Assembly: GCF_051466335.1 (NCBI RefSeq)
Contig: NZ_CP195793.1
Coordinates: 558,001 to 622,000 of the forward strand
Direction: 5' to 3'
From: Planctomicrobium sp051466335
Lineage (GTDB): Bacteria > Planctomycetota > Planctomycetia > Planctomycetales > Planctomycetaceae
Length of the DNA: 64,000 nt
The notes under the pieces were generated by a model, which did not search any database, was not told the origin of the DNA, and worked only from the letters and a program-made list of their open reading frames with translations. This document shows positions 17,181 through 25,708 of this stretch, piece by piece (the first letter of the stretch is position 1; each line of letters begins with the position of its first letter). The position numbers and the translations under genes are program-made.

Positions 17181-18860
17181 ATGTCCGTCAATCAAATCCT
17201 GACTCAGCTACTGAGCTACGAACTTCCTCGTTCGCTGGAAATTTTCGCGCCGGAGCTGGTGTTGTGCGTCACGATCATCCTGCTTCTCCTCGCGAGAATG
17301 ACAGGGTGGGATCGACGTATTTCAGTGCAGACGCTGGCGTTGATTGGCGCATCGTTCGTCTTCCTTGGTGTGTTCGCACAGTTCATGTATTTGAGATCCG
17401 GCGAAGCAACTGGATTGATGAACGACCTCTTCGAACTCTGGGGTGTCTCCGCCGCAGGAACAGGCACACCAGGCCCCTATTTCACAGGGTTATTGAAGCA
17501 CGATGCCTTCGCTGTCTTTTTCCGTCTGGGTCTGAGTCTGGTCACGATCCTCATTATCGCATTGACGGTTCTCACCGGGATTCCAGACCGTGAAGACAGT
17601 CAGGATTTCTACACGCTCCTGCTCGGAGCGACATTAGGAATGATGCTGGCTTCAGGTGCGAATCATCTTTTAACGCTCTTCCTGTCCATCGAGATGATGA
17701 GTGTTCCCAGTTACATGCTCGTCGGTTTCCAAAAAGGGAAAAGACAAGCGAGCGAAGCGGCCCTCAAGTATGTGGTGTATGGGGGCGGGGCAGCGGGGGT
17801 CATGCTGTATGGGATCACACTCCTGGCGGGCATCACCGGAACTGCGTCGATTGATGAACTGGCTCAGCGGCTTTCCATCGTCATGCAGGATGGAGCCTTA
17901 ATGCAGACGAACGCAACATCGCTCACCATCATGTTTGCGACGCTGCTGATCCTTGTCGGATTCGCATTCAAGCTCTCGCTGGTCCCTTTCCATTTCTGGG
18001 CACCTGATGCCTTCGAAGGGGCTTGTTCGGAAATTTGTGCGTACTTGTCCGTCGCGTCGAAGGCTGCTGCTTTTGCTCTTCTGATCCGGTTTTTGATGGC
18101 GATGCAAGGAACATCTGATTTGCTGGGGCAACTCAGTTTAACAATGGGATTAGGCCTTGGACTGGTGGCAATCGTAACGACCACCTACGGCAATCTGGCT
18201 GCTTACATGCAGACCAACCTGAAGCGAATGCTCGCTTATTCCACCATTGCCCACGCCGGCTATATGGCGATGGCAGTCGCAGCAATCCTCGTGCTGTTGA
18301 ATCCTCCTGAAGGCCGGGCAGATCAAACCACGTACGATGCAGTTCGCGGAATCGAAGGGGTCATTTACTATCTCGCAGTCTACATCTTCATGAACATTGG
18401 GGCGTTTGCTTGCATCGCATTTATCCGAAATGAAACGTTCAGTGAAGAGATCGACGCATACCGCGGTCTGGCGAAAAGCGGAGGATCCGCGATGTTCCTC
18501 AGCGTCTGTCTGGCGGTTTGTTTCATCAGTCTGATTGGAATCCCTCCGATGGGGGGATTCTTCGGAAAGCTCGCTGTGTTTCGAGCAGCGTACAGTGCGG
18601 GAACCTGCCATTGGTTTCTCTGGATCGTCCTCGCAGTGGGAGTGATCAACACGGTTGTGAGCGTGTTTTATTACATGAAGGTTCTGAAAGTCATCTTTAT
18701 GCAGGAACCTGACAAAGCTCATCGGCATCGGGAAATCCCGTCCGCAGCAGTCTGGATTTTGGGGATGATGACACTCCCTGTCATTCTGCTGGGAGCATCC
18801 CCGCTAATGGCATCGCTCAGCGAAACGGCGATCTATGTCGCCTTATCGTTGTTCCCGTAA
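17181..18860 (+). CDS. nuoN: NADH-quinone oxidoreductase subunit N
   Basis: Third antiporter-like subunit of complex I, 559 residues. It shows LFLSIEMMSVPSYMLVGFQ, KLSLVPFHFWAPDAFEGAC (the Lys and Pro region) and TNLKRMLAYSTIAHAGYMAMA. The C-terminal GIPPMGGFFGKLAVF is also characteristic. It is 60 bp behind nuoM and is the last complex I gene here. Confidence 0.96.
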   Translation: MSVNQILTQLLSYELPRSLEIFAPELVLCVTIILLLLARMTGWDRRISVQTLALIGASFVFLGVFAQFMYLRSGEATGLMNDLFELWGVSAAGTGTPGPYFTGLLKHDAFAVFFRLGLSLVTILIIALTVLTGIPDREDSQDFYTLLLGATLGMMLASGANHLLTLFLSIEMMSVPSYMLVGFQKGKRQASEAALKYVVYGGGAAGVMLYGITLLAGITGTASIDELAQRLSIVMQDGALMQTNATSLTIMFATLLILVGFAFKLSLVPFHFWAPDAFEGACSEICAYLSVASKAAAFALLIRFLMAMQGTSDLLGQLSLTMGLGLGLVAIVTTTYGNLAAYMQTNLKRMLAYSTIAHAGYMAMAVAAILVLLNPPEGRADQTTYDAVRGIEGVIYYLAVYIFMNIGAFACIAFIRNETFSEEIDAYRGLAKSGGSAMFLSVCLAVCFISLIGIPPMGGFFGKLAVFRAAYSAGTCHWFLWIVLAVGVINTVVSVFYYMKVLKVIFMQEPDKAHRHREIPSAAVWILGMMTLPVILLGASPLMASLSETAIYVALSLFP

Positions 18861-18883
18861 CGGATCGTCCCAGCGAGCCACGC

Positions 18884-18929
18884 CTTCAAATCCTGACTTC
18901 ATACGTCTTCAAATCCTGACTTCATACGT
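18884..18929 (+). repeat. exact 23-bp tandem duplication between nuoN and tatD
   Basis: A 23-bp unit starting CTTCAAATCCTGACTTC occurs twice head to tail (18884-18906 and 18907-18929) with no mismatch. It lies in the nuoN-tatD spacer and probably arose by replication slippage. Confidence 0.85.
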
Positions 18930-18981
18930 CGGCCATTGGCTCGAAGTCATTCGCACATCCGACATCCATAGATCGACAAAA

Positions 18982-19749
18982 ATGTTTATCGATACACACG
19001 CCCATCTCGATGCACAGGCCTTCGAAACCGATCTCGAAGAAGTGCTCGACAATGCTCGACAGCACAAGCTGGAAGCGATTTTGACGATTGGCGTCACGGC
19101 AGCGACGAGTGTCGCAGCATTGAATCTGGCAAAAAAATATTCACAACTGCACGCCGTCGTCGGAATACAGCCAAACTACGTCGCCGAAGCAGGGCCCGAA
19201 GATTTCGACCTTGTGGTTGAAATGGTATCAGATCCACACGTCGTCGCCATCGGTGAGACGGGGCTCGATCGTTACTGGGATTCTGCACCGATTGAGTTAC
19301 AGCAAGAGTTTTTCCGGAAACACATCGAACTCTCACAGCGAGTTCAGAAGCCATTCATCGTTCATAATCGCGAAGCGGATGCCGACGTCGTCGCACTGAT
19401 GCAAGAAGTTGCCGCAGGTCGTCCGTTAGTTGGCGTGATGCACTCATTCTGCGGAGACGCTGCGACAGCGGAAGCCTGCCTCGAGCTTGGGCTTCATATC
19501 TCCTTTGCAGGGATGCTGACGTTCAAAAGCAATCAGCAATTACGGGATGTCGCGAAGCTGATTCCGTTGGAGCGTCTGCTGATCGAAACCGATTCGCCAT
19601 ACCTTGCTCCAGTGCCAATGCGCGGAAAACGGAACGAGCCAAGTTACGTTGTCCACACCGCTCAATGCCTAGCCAATCTTCACGAAATGCCCCTTGAGGA
19701 AATGGCCACCCTGACCACAGCAAACGCCAAGCGACTCTTTCGTATCTAG
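18982..19749 (+). CDS. tatD: TatD-family metal-dependent hydrolase / 3'-5' DNase
   Basis: Metal-dependent TIM-barrel nuclease of 255 residues. Metal-binding and active-site motifs are in order: FIDTHAHLD at the N-terminus, GIQPNY near 63, GETGLDRY near 92, FIVHNREAD near 127, GVMHSFCGD near 152 and LIETDSPYLAPVPMRGKRNE near 202. All expected His, Glu and Asp ligands are present. The ATG at 18982 is chosen over the longer open frame because the first motif begins there. Frame and spacing suggest transcription independent of, or read-through from, nuoN. Confidence 0.93.
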   Translation: MFIDTHAHLDAQAFETDLEEVLDNARQHKLEAILTIGVTAATSVAALNLAKKYSQLHAVVGIQPNYVAEAGPEDFDLVVEMVSDPHVVAIGETGLDRYWDSAPIELQQEFFRKHIELSQRVQKPFIVHNREADADVVALMQEVAAGRPLVGVMHSFCGDAATAEACLELGLHISFAGMLTFKSNQQLRDVAKLIPLERLLIETDSPYLAPVPMRGKRNEPSYVVHTAQCLANLHEMPLEEMATLTTANAKRLFRI

Positions 19750-19762
19750 TTCGCCTCTCAGG

Positions 19763-19860
19763 AGAGATTGGCGTTCCGGCGGCGACCAACGCAGGGTTTG
19801 AGTGAGTATTTGCCGCCATTCGCCGCTGCACACCCCTGAGCCAAAGGCTAGAAGTTACCC
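19763..19860. repeat. intergenic hairpin repeat, copy B
   Basis: Related to 5720-5812: same order of GGCGTTCCGGCGGCGA, GTGAGTATT, CATTCGCCGC, CCT and AGGCTAG. GGCGGCGA pairs with the downstream TTCGCCGC-type arm, though less perfectly than in copy A. As in copy A, the right end overlaps the stop codon (19848-19850) of a leftward membrane-protein gene. It lies between that gene and the convergent tatD. Confidence 0.7.
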
Positions 19861-20852
19861 GTCAAGATTCGGTAAGGATGGTTCGCCCCGATTTGCCCCA
19901 GGTAGTAACTGATGTAGTAGAAGTACGCCGGGACGACAAAAACGAAGCTGTCGAGCTGTTGGAAATATTGCAACTTCGTTGACGCTGGAGTGCTGGTCGA
20001 TGCCGCCCCGCTTCGAATCGAACCGAGGACAATGTGGCCAAGCAATGCCAGGAAGCTGATTCCAAATCCCATGGGAATGAGCGTTTCCATCTGATCAAGC
20101 ATGCTTGGCTTGAACGCATAACGCCCGATTCCAATTGTTGCGAGTGGAGTAAAGACAAACGAGAACATCACCCCCGCATAAGTTCGCCGAGGGAGTGTGT
20201 TCGGAAGAAATTCCCTCCCTGCAATTAATCGGTCCCCGCAGACTGTAAAGAAGTGGTTCATTCCAGTCAGCAGCAGAGGGAAGAGGGTGAGCTGACGATA
20301 GGCCAATGCATTTGAGAGATATGCCAGATGCAGAAGGCTGAAGCCGAAGCAGGCATATCCCGCAATACTCAGGGAAATTCGAAGTGGGTACCCCTCTGGA
20401 CGATCCTGAGGAATCGTGCTCACCATGATCAGGATCATCGAGATCGGGGCACTCAACAGGAACCAGTCCATTCTGTTGTCGATGACGCAGTAGGCGGTGA
20501 TCGCTGCCCCGAGAGCGACAGCCAGACTGATGACTCGTTCGCGGATCAACCCGGTCGCCTTGGCGAACTCATAAAATCCAAATAGACCAATCAGAAATGT
20601 CGCCAGGACCAGTGCTGCTCTTCCGAGATAAATCGGAACAATGGCGACGAACGCGAGAAGAACCCATTTGCGCCATCCGAGAAAGAGTTCTTTCTTCGTC
20701 TCTTCGGAATACGACTTCGATAATGTGATGGCAATGAGAACCAGAAAAACCAACGCCAGAACGCCCGCCGCGATAGCGGTCATGACGAGCGTCATGAAAT
20801 CGGAAAGCGAAGAATTGACGTCAAAGTAGTACTGACGAATTCGGTCATTCAT
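19848..20852 (-). CDS. CdsA-like (phosphatidate cytidylyltransferase fold) membrane protein, probably degenerate
   Basis: Multi-pass membrane protein of 334 residues with eight to nine predicted helices. Its layout follows CDP-diacylglycerol synthase: a late helix-loop ending LLGHIVLGSIRSGA, then about 15 residues, then QLDSFVFVVPAYFYYISYYLG. That corresponds to the CdsA signature region (S-x-x-KR, K-D, PGHGG, DR-x-D). Only the final LDS and the following helix remain recognisable. The KR, K-D and PGHGG residues are absent. It may therefore be a non-catalytic relative or bind another lipid. The central GDRLIAGREFLPNTLPRRTYAGVM also echoes the CdsA GD..A...GR...K.SP.KT.EG pattern. Stop codon lies in repeat copy B. 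Confidence 0.6.
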   Translation of the reverse strand: MNDRIRQYYFDVNSSLSDFMTLVMTAIAAGVLALVFLVLIAITLSKSYSEETKKELFLGWRKWVLLAFVAIVPIYLGRAALVLATFLIGLFGFYEFAKATGLIRERVISLAVALGAAITAYCVIDNRMDWFLLSAPISMILIMVSTIPQDRPEGYPLRISLSIAGYACFGFSLLHLAYLSNALAYRQLTLFPLLLTGMNHFFTVCGDRLIAGREFLPNTLPRRTYAGVMFSFVFTPLATIGIGRYAFKPSMLDQMETLIPMGFGISFLALLGHIVLGSIRSGAASTSTPASTKLQYFQQLDSFVFVVPAYFYYISYYLGQIGANHPYRILTGNF

Positions 20853-21234
20853 TGAGTGGTGACCTGAAAATCAAGAGCGATCAGCCCTTGTTAAACCAGC
20901 AGAGCGGTCGTTCAGATTTCTCCGAACGACGACACGCTGAGTAGTGATGGGGAAACGAAACACGAGTGTTCAATGAAGCGATGAGATGTGAATAAGGATC
21001 TCTGGATCAGAATGTCCGAGAGTGAACGCGGTCATTTGAAGAAATGAGAGAAAGCAAATTCAAAATCGCTCCATCGAGATGAATCTGATGCAATGCCGCC
21101 CGCTCAACTGATTCATCGCCATTTCAGAAACAATTTCCCGAGAGTTTCGATTTTGAACGGCAGGAAATGCATGAGTCGCATCATGCTGTTCAGAACATCC
21201 AGAAAATAAAGATCAGTCCGACAGCGGATTTCCC
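20853..21234. other. spacer without recognised genes
   Basis: This is the upstream region of the CdsA-like gene and downstream region of the PfkB gene. No frame longer than a few dozen codons, tRNA or repeat was recognised up to the hairpin at 21214-21275. Confidence 0.4.
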
Positions 21235-21275
21235 GGTCGATCCACCTGAGACCTGAGAAATCGACCGTTGGACTG
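21214..21275 (-). terminator. hairpin region downstream of the PfkB gene (possible terminator)
   Basis: GGTCGAT (21235-21241) pairs with ATCGACC (21260-21266). CAGTCC (21214-21219) pairs with GGACTG (21270-21275). No strong T-run follows, so termination is only a possibility. Confidence 0.35.
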
Positions 21276-21343
21276 ACAGAACAACGAAGCCTGAGAAACT
21301 AGGAAAGAAGTCCTCTTCAACAAAACTCTTTCGATTGCAACAA

Positions 21344-22519
21344 CTACTCCGGCTGAGTCGAGACGGCGGTTACAGCGATGAGATCTGCAATTCCGGGGGA
21401 CTGCTGCCACCCGGCGTTGATTCGCTCAACGAGTTCTGACCAAGGACGAACGCCGCTCGTCGCGTCTGCTGCTTCCACGCTGGCGGCGCCGACAGCAACG
21501 GCGCTTTGCAGCACGTTCTCAAGCGTTTCGCCTCGAACAAACGCTGCGAGCAAACCGGCGATGGTGCAATCACCCGATCCCGTCGTACCGACGACATTCG
21601 CCTGGAAGCAGGGGGAGTACAGCGAACGGCCCACATAGTCATCGATGTTCAGAGGTCGCGATTTCCCCATTTGTTCAAGACGGTCTCGATTCGGTGAAGT
21701 CCGAATGAAAAGCCCCTGATGACCGAGTTTGAGAGCGGTTATTGCTGCTCCCATTTCAAGACATCGAGTCGACAGGCTTTCGACAATCTCACGGGTGACA
21801 TGTCGGGCGGGGTCAAAACCGCCCGACCGTTCAGCCGCATCGTAAGTTGGTCGATCGAGCATAAAGAGCAATTCATCAATGCTCGGGCAGAAGATGTCGA
21901 CGAAAGGAAGTACCCCCTTCAGAATTCCCTCCCAGTCCATCTTCCCCGGGGCTGTATTCGGATCGACCATGCACAGGTCGAGAGAAGTGGTCAATCCCGC
22001 CTGTTTCACTTTTTCGAAGAGACTTCGAAGCTCACGCCCGTTGTTTTCGTGAATCGTCCGCATCAAGGGTGGGTAACCGACGTGAAACAGTCGGGCCCCT
22101 TCAATCGCGTCCAGACGCACGTCGCTTGCCTGAAAGGTGTCGTTTGCGCCGGGGCAGTGCAGGAACGTGCGATCCACTCCGGGAGGATTAATGACGATCG
22201 AATAGCTGGTCACTTCTCCAGGGACGCAAACCATCCCGTCTGCAAGGCCAGATCCTTGAGTGTTGAGGAGTCGAATAATCTCTTCCCCAAACAGGTCGTC
22301 CCCGACTTTCCCAAGCAGTCGAACCGGAGTTCCCAAACGATGCAGCGCCAATCCAGTATTGGAAACGGCACCTCCAGTCGCGCGAACAGCGTGACCGACA
22401 TGAATCAGATGTCCTGGACGGAATGACGGGGCATCCCCTCCGTCCCGATGCTCGAATGTTGGAATGACATCCAGACAAACGTGTCCTGCGACAACAATCT
22501 CACAAGGCTTCCCAGTCAC
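21344..22519 (-). CDS. PfkB-family carbohydrate kinase
   Basis: ATP-dependent sugar or sugar-acid kinase of 391 residues in the ribokinase fold. An N-terminal strand (IVVAGHVCLDVIP) leads to the substrate loop ATGGAVSNTGLALHRLG. GKVGDDLFGEEI follows. The catalytic/anion-hole motif GTTGSGDCTIAGLLAAFVRGE is near residue 318 and carries the general-base Asp. The start is GTG at 22519, preceded by GAGGAAC at good spacing. Last gene of a leftward DeoR-aldolase-oxidoreductase-kinase run. The substrate cannot be read from sequence, but the context suggests phosphorylation of a keto-sugar or sugar acid before aldol cleavage. Confidence 0.9.
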   Translation of the reverse strand: MTGKPCEIVVAGHVCLDVIPTFEHRDGGDAPSFRPGHLIHVGHAVRATGGAVSNTGLALHRLGTPVRLLGKVGDDLFGEEIIRLLNTQGSGLADGMVCVPGEVTSYSIVINPPGVDRTFLHCPGANDTFQASDVRLDAIEGARLFHVGYPPLMRTIHENNGRELRSLFEKVKQAGLTTSLDLCMVDPNTAPGKMDWEGILKGVLPFVDIFCPSIDELLFMLDRPTYDAAERSGGFDPARHVTREIVESLSTRCLEMGAAITALKLGHQGLFIRTSPNRDRLEQMGKSRPLNIDDYVGRSLYSPCFQANVVGTTGSGDCTIAGLLAAFVRGETLENVLQSAVAVGAASVEAADATSGVRPWSELVERINAGWQQSPGIADLIAVTAVSTQPE

Positions 22520-22733
22520 GAGCGTTCCTCACCAGGCAAATTTAAAAATCGGTCCCGCACTACGGAGATCAGCCGAAGGCAATCATGTCGAGTGAGACAT
22601 CTTCTTCGGAATCGCACTCTCTGCATTCTCTGATACTCAAGTTGATGCAGCGAGAGTGAATCACAGGGATACACCTGAAACACACCCGCGCTCGCTTCTG
22701 ACATCAATCTTCTTCTGAAGCACCGTGACCGTT

Positions 22734-23891
22734 CTAGTATTGAATCGTCACGGTGGAGCACTCTGCTTGAGATTTGAGAGCAGCCGTGAAGATCGAATGG
22801 GTTTTCTTTGCTTCTTCAGGAGTTGCACAGAAGAGTGGCTGCTTCATGCCGTCACGACCATTTGCAAGTTCGTCACAGAAAGCAGCCCACATCTGCAGAA
22901 TGGAGTCGCTGAACCCAAACTCAAAGATCCCCCCGGTAATCACAGGGTAAGCCGATTTGTACGGAGCATCGACAACCTGCCATGCTTGCTGACTGCCACT
23001 GATGTAAGCCATTGATGCAAGTTCTTTAGGTTGCTTGGTACTGAAACAGGCGCTGAATTCCGTTCCATACACGTTCAGGAACCATGTATTCGCATGCCCC
23101 GGTGCGATACGCTTGGTGGAAATCGTCATCGGGAATTCCTGATCTGCGGTCTGCACTTCGCAAGCGAGCGTCGCATTATCCCATGTCTCGCAAGGCACCA
23201 ACTTGCCAGAAGCATCTGGACGCTCTTTGACGACGTTCGACAGCAATGCGCGAACATTCTTTGGCTCCCAGCCGGATCGCAACGGGATGTGCAGGGCATG
23301 CATCCCAAGGTCTCCCATGCAGCCATACTCACCGTTGACAGCAATCATGCGTTTCCAGTTGATCGTCTTGTTCGGATCGAGATCGCTGGAGTGCCAGAAA
23401 CCCGCGTCAACTTCGATGATCTTTCCGAAGCGACCTTCACGAATCCATTGTGTCAGCTGGTAAGCTCCCGGGTAGAATGGAATCTCAGAAGAGCAGCGGA
23501 CGAGTACTTGCGGGTTCTCTTGAATTGCCGCGAGGATCTGATCATTCGCAGCTTGATCGATTCCGAAGGGCTTCTCACCGAGCAGATGTTTCCCTGCCTT
23601 GATAATGTCGCAGTAAATCTGCGCGTGCAGATTGTGTGGAACCGCGCAGTAGATGGCATCGATTTCTGGATCGACGAGTAGTTCGCGGTAGTCTTTTGTC
23701 ACCTTCTGAACAGTCGGAACACGATCGGCAAACCACGCAGCAGCTTGATCGCTGGGATCACAAACTGCAGTAATCGCCGGGTCGACATCCGTTTCGGAAA
23801 GGTGGCACCAACGTCCGAGGGCGGAAGCGAATTCCTTCCCCATCAAACCACAACCAATCACAGCAAAGCGAATTTTACGACGTGAACTCAT
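22734..23891 (-). CDS. Gfo/Idh/MocA-family NAD(P)-dependent oxidoreductase
   Basis: Oxidoreductase of 385 residues acting on a sugar, sugar derivative or cyclitol. The Rossmann loop IRFAVIGCGLMG is near residue 6. VTAVCDPS-like AITAVCDPSDQAAAWF follows. The LLGEKPFGIDQA motif near residue 118 holds the conserved Lys of the EKP signature. The C-terminal substrate-binding domain contains YGCMGDLGMHALHIPLRSG near 205-223. Middle gene of the leftward operon, 215 bp from the kinase and 153 bp from the aldolase. Substrate unknown. Confidence 0.9.
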   Translation of the reverse strand: MSSRRKIRFAVIGCGLMGKEFASALGRWCHLSETDVDPAITAVCDPSDQAAAWFADRVPTVQKVTKDYRELLVDPEIDAIYCAVPHNLHAQIYCDIIKAGKHLLGEKPFGIDQAANDQILAAIQENPQVLVRCSSEIPFYPGAYQLTQWIREGRFGKIIEVDAGFWHSSDLDPNKTINWKRMIAVNGEYGCMGDLGMHALHIPLRSGWEPKNVRALLSNVVKERPDASGKLVPCETWDNATLACEVQTADQEFPMTISTKRIAPGHANTWFLNVYGTEFSACFSTKQPKELASMAYISGSQQAWQVVDAPYKSAYPVITGGIFEFGFSDSILQMWAAFCDELANGRDGMKQPLFCATPEEAKKTHSIFTAALKSQAECSTVTIQY

Positions 23892-24044
23892 AGTGGATAT
23901 TTTCGGCTGAAAGAACTCATTCCTTCGGGCTTCAAAAGGAATGAGAAATATTGAATTGGAAATAAACCTCGGCAGGCAACATGAAAACGCTGGCGACTTG
24001 AAATTGAATGCCAGCGTTTACTTATTGATTTGACCAGCAATGAA

Positions 24045-24875
24045 TTACTTGATCAGCTTCGCGGCATCTGCAGCGCTGACGCCGTCGTGAACAACAGCCA
24101 TCAACGCACGGGTGATTCCCGCTGGATTGGCGTGCTGGACAACGTTTCGGCCGTACACAATCCCTGCTGCTCCCTGCTTGAGCACTTCTTCGGTGCGTGC
24201 GAGGAGTTCTTCGTCTCCCACTTTTCCGCCGCCACGTACCAAAACAGGAATGTTGCCAGCAATCTGGACAACCTTGTGGTAATCCGTGGCGTTATCGGTT
24301 GGGTCAGCCTTGATGATGTCTGCACCGAGCTCAACAGCTTGTCGAACGAGTGGAACGATCTTATCGACATCACCGTCAACCATGTATCCACCAGCGACCG
24401 AGTTGGACTGGAAGACGAGTGGTTCGATCATCAGCGGCATCCCATAAGCCTCGCATTCAGGCTTAATCTTCAGAATGTTCTGAATGCACTGATCGGTGAC
24501 TTCAGGTTCATCTGGAATGCGGAACAGGTTGACCACAACGCATGTCGCATCCAAACGAACAGCCTGAATCACAGGTTGCTCGATCATGCGGCTGAACAGG
24601 CTGCGAGGAAGATCCTTTCCGTACACGTTTGCAATATCGGTACGCAGCACGAGGGAAGGCTTTTCGCGTCCGGGAATCGATTGCAGGATCGGAGCCTGGC
24701 CGATTGTCAGCTGAATCGCATCTGGAGCAGCGTCAACAAGCACTTTGACAGCTTGATTGACATCTTCCAAACCTGCGAGGAATGGGAGTTCATTGAAAAA
24801 TCCGTGATCGATAGCAACATCGAAGCAACGGCCGGATTTTGCATTGAACAGGCGGTTTAAACGAGCAGATTTCAT
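24045..24875 (-). CDS. class I aldolase of the DeoC/LacD/FbaB (DhnA) superfamily
   Basis: Schiff-base aldolase of 276 residues in a TIM barrel. FDVAIDHGFFNELP sits near residue 17. ADIIKADPTDNATDYHKVV, near residue 180, provides the Lys expected to form the Schiff base. PVLVRGGGKVGDEELL and AAGIVYGRNVVQH near 215-245 form the phosphate-binding C-terminal loops. These resemble DhnA-type fructose-bisphosphate aldolases and the aldolases of sugar-catabolic operons (LsrF, YihT, LacD). The ATG at 24875 begins 19 bp after the DeoR-type regulator stop, indicating one transcript. An upstream TTG in frame is less likely. Confidence 0.87.
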   Translation of the reverse strand: MKSARLNRLFNAKSGRCFDVAIDHGFFNELPFLAGLEDVNQAVKVLVDAAPDAIQLTIGQAPILQSIPGREKPSLVLRTDIANVYGKDLPRSLFSRMIEQPVIQAVRLDATCVVVNLFRIPDEPEVTDQCIQNILKIKPECEAYGMPLMIEPLVFQSNSVAGGYMVDGDVDKIVPLVRQAVELGADIIKADPTDNATDYHKVVQIAGNIPVLVRGGGKVGDEELLARTEEVLKQGAAGIVYGRNVVQHANPAGITRALMAVVHDGVSAADAAKLIK

Positions 24876-24894
24876 GGAAGGGCTTTCAAGGAGA

Positions 24895-25662
24895 TCAGGT
24901 TGATTGAGCAATAACGACTTTTGTCCCCTGAGCGCTCAACGCACGGGACGAAGCTTTTGAGAGTGGTTGATTCGTGACAAACGTTTGAATTTCGTTCCAG
25001 TGTGCGAACGTCACCGTGGATGGCTCATCCCATTTCCTGGCGTCTGCGACAACAACAATCTGATCGCTGTTCTGGATGATGGCTTGCTTCATCGTGGCTT
25101 CCGAAAGCTCAGTGGTGCTGATTCCTTTGGTAGGGCTCAGGCCAGAGGCTCCGAGGAAGGCCATATTGCAGTTCAGGCGTTCGATCCACGCCAGTCCGAG
25201 TCCGCCGACGAGTGCCTGACTGACGGGTCGGTACTCTCCGCCAATGCAGTTGACTCGCGCAGCGCAGTCACCGACTTCGATCAGCAGGCGAACCGAATGT
25301 GTATAGATCCTCAGATCCGGACGAGCCGAGAGCTGAAGGGCGACTTCGACACAAGTGGTTCCAGCGTCGATAAAGACAACGCTGTCAGCGGGAACGAGGG
25401 CAGCAGCGGCTTTGGCGATCTGCTTCTTTGCGAGGATCGCCTGATTCCCGCGGCGATCGTATGAGGGCTCCCCACGAAGAGAGTCGCGGTGAACAACTCC
25501 TCCATGCACTCGGAGCAGTGCTTCCCGTTCCTCCAGTTCAACGAGATCGCGACGTAATGTTGAGCGAGAGATCCCGAGCGCATCCTGTAACTCAGTGACG
25601 CTGCTGCTTGGATGCTTCTGGAGATAGTCGAGAATGCGGCTATGCCGCTCGTGGACGAACAT
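24895..25662 (-). CDS. DeoR/GlpR-family transcriptional repressor
   Basis: Sugar-phosphate-responsive repressor of 255 residues. The N-terminal winged helix is typical: ERHSRILDYLQKHPSSSVTELQDALGISRSTLRRDL, then LLRVHGGVV. The C-terminal DeoRC effector domain has ADSVVFIDAGTTCVEVA, CIGGEYRPVSQALVGG, MAFLGASGLSPTKGISTTELSEA and IVVVADARKWDEPS. First gene of the leftward run. The perfect palindrome at 25693-25708 lies 30 bp before its start, suggesting autoregulation of the whole operon. Confidence 0.93.
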   Translation of the reverse strand: MFVHERHSRILDYLQKHPSSSVTELQDALGISRSTLRRDLVELEEREALLRVHGGVVHRDSLRGEPSYDRRGNQAILAKKQIAKAAAALVPADSVVFIDAGTTCVEVALQLSARPDLRIYTHSVRLLIEVGDCAARVNCIGGEYRPVSQALVGGLGLAWIERLNCNMAFLGASGLSPTKGISTTELSEATMKQAIIQNSDQIVVVADARKWDEPSTVTFAHWNEIQTFVTNQPLSKASSRALSAQGTKVVIAQST

Positions 25663-25692
25663 GAACAGATTTGAGCAAAATGTCCATTTCTG

Positions 25693-25708
25693 TTCAACCT
25701 AGGTTGAA
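25693..25708. promoter_or_regulatory. perfect 16-bp palindrome upstream of the DeoR-type operon (operator candidate)
   Basis: TTCAACCTAGGTTGAA is fully self-complementary and ends 30 bp before the repressor start at 25662. Related half-sites occur nearby: TTCAAC at 25732-25737 and GGTTGAA at 25826-25832. This is the expected layout for an autoregulated repressor, but binding is inferred. Confidence 0.55.

Noticed and set aside
21719..22426. A rightward 235-codon frame
   Set aside because: Antisense to the PfkB-family kinase gene.
23031..23681. A rightward 216-codon frame
   Set aside because: Antisense shadow of the Gfo/Idh/MocA oxidoreductase gene, with no recognisable domain.
24030..24860. 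A rightward 276-codon frame
   Set aside because: Antisense to the class I aldolase gene, whose motifs are clear.
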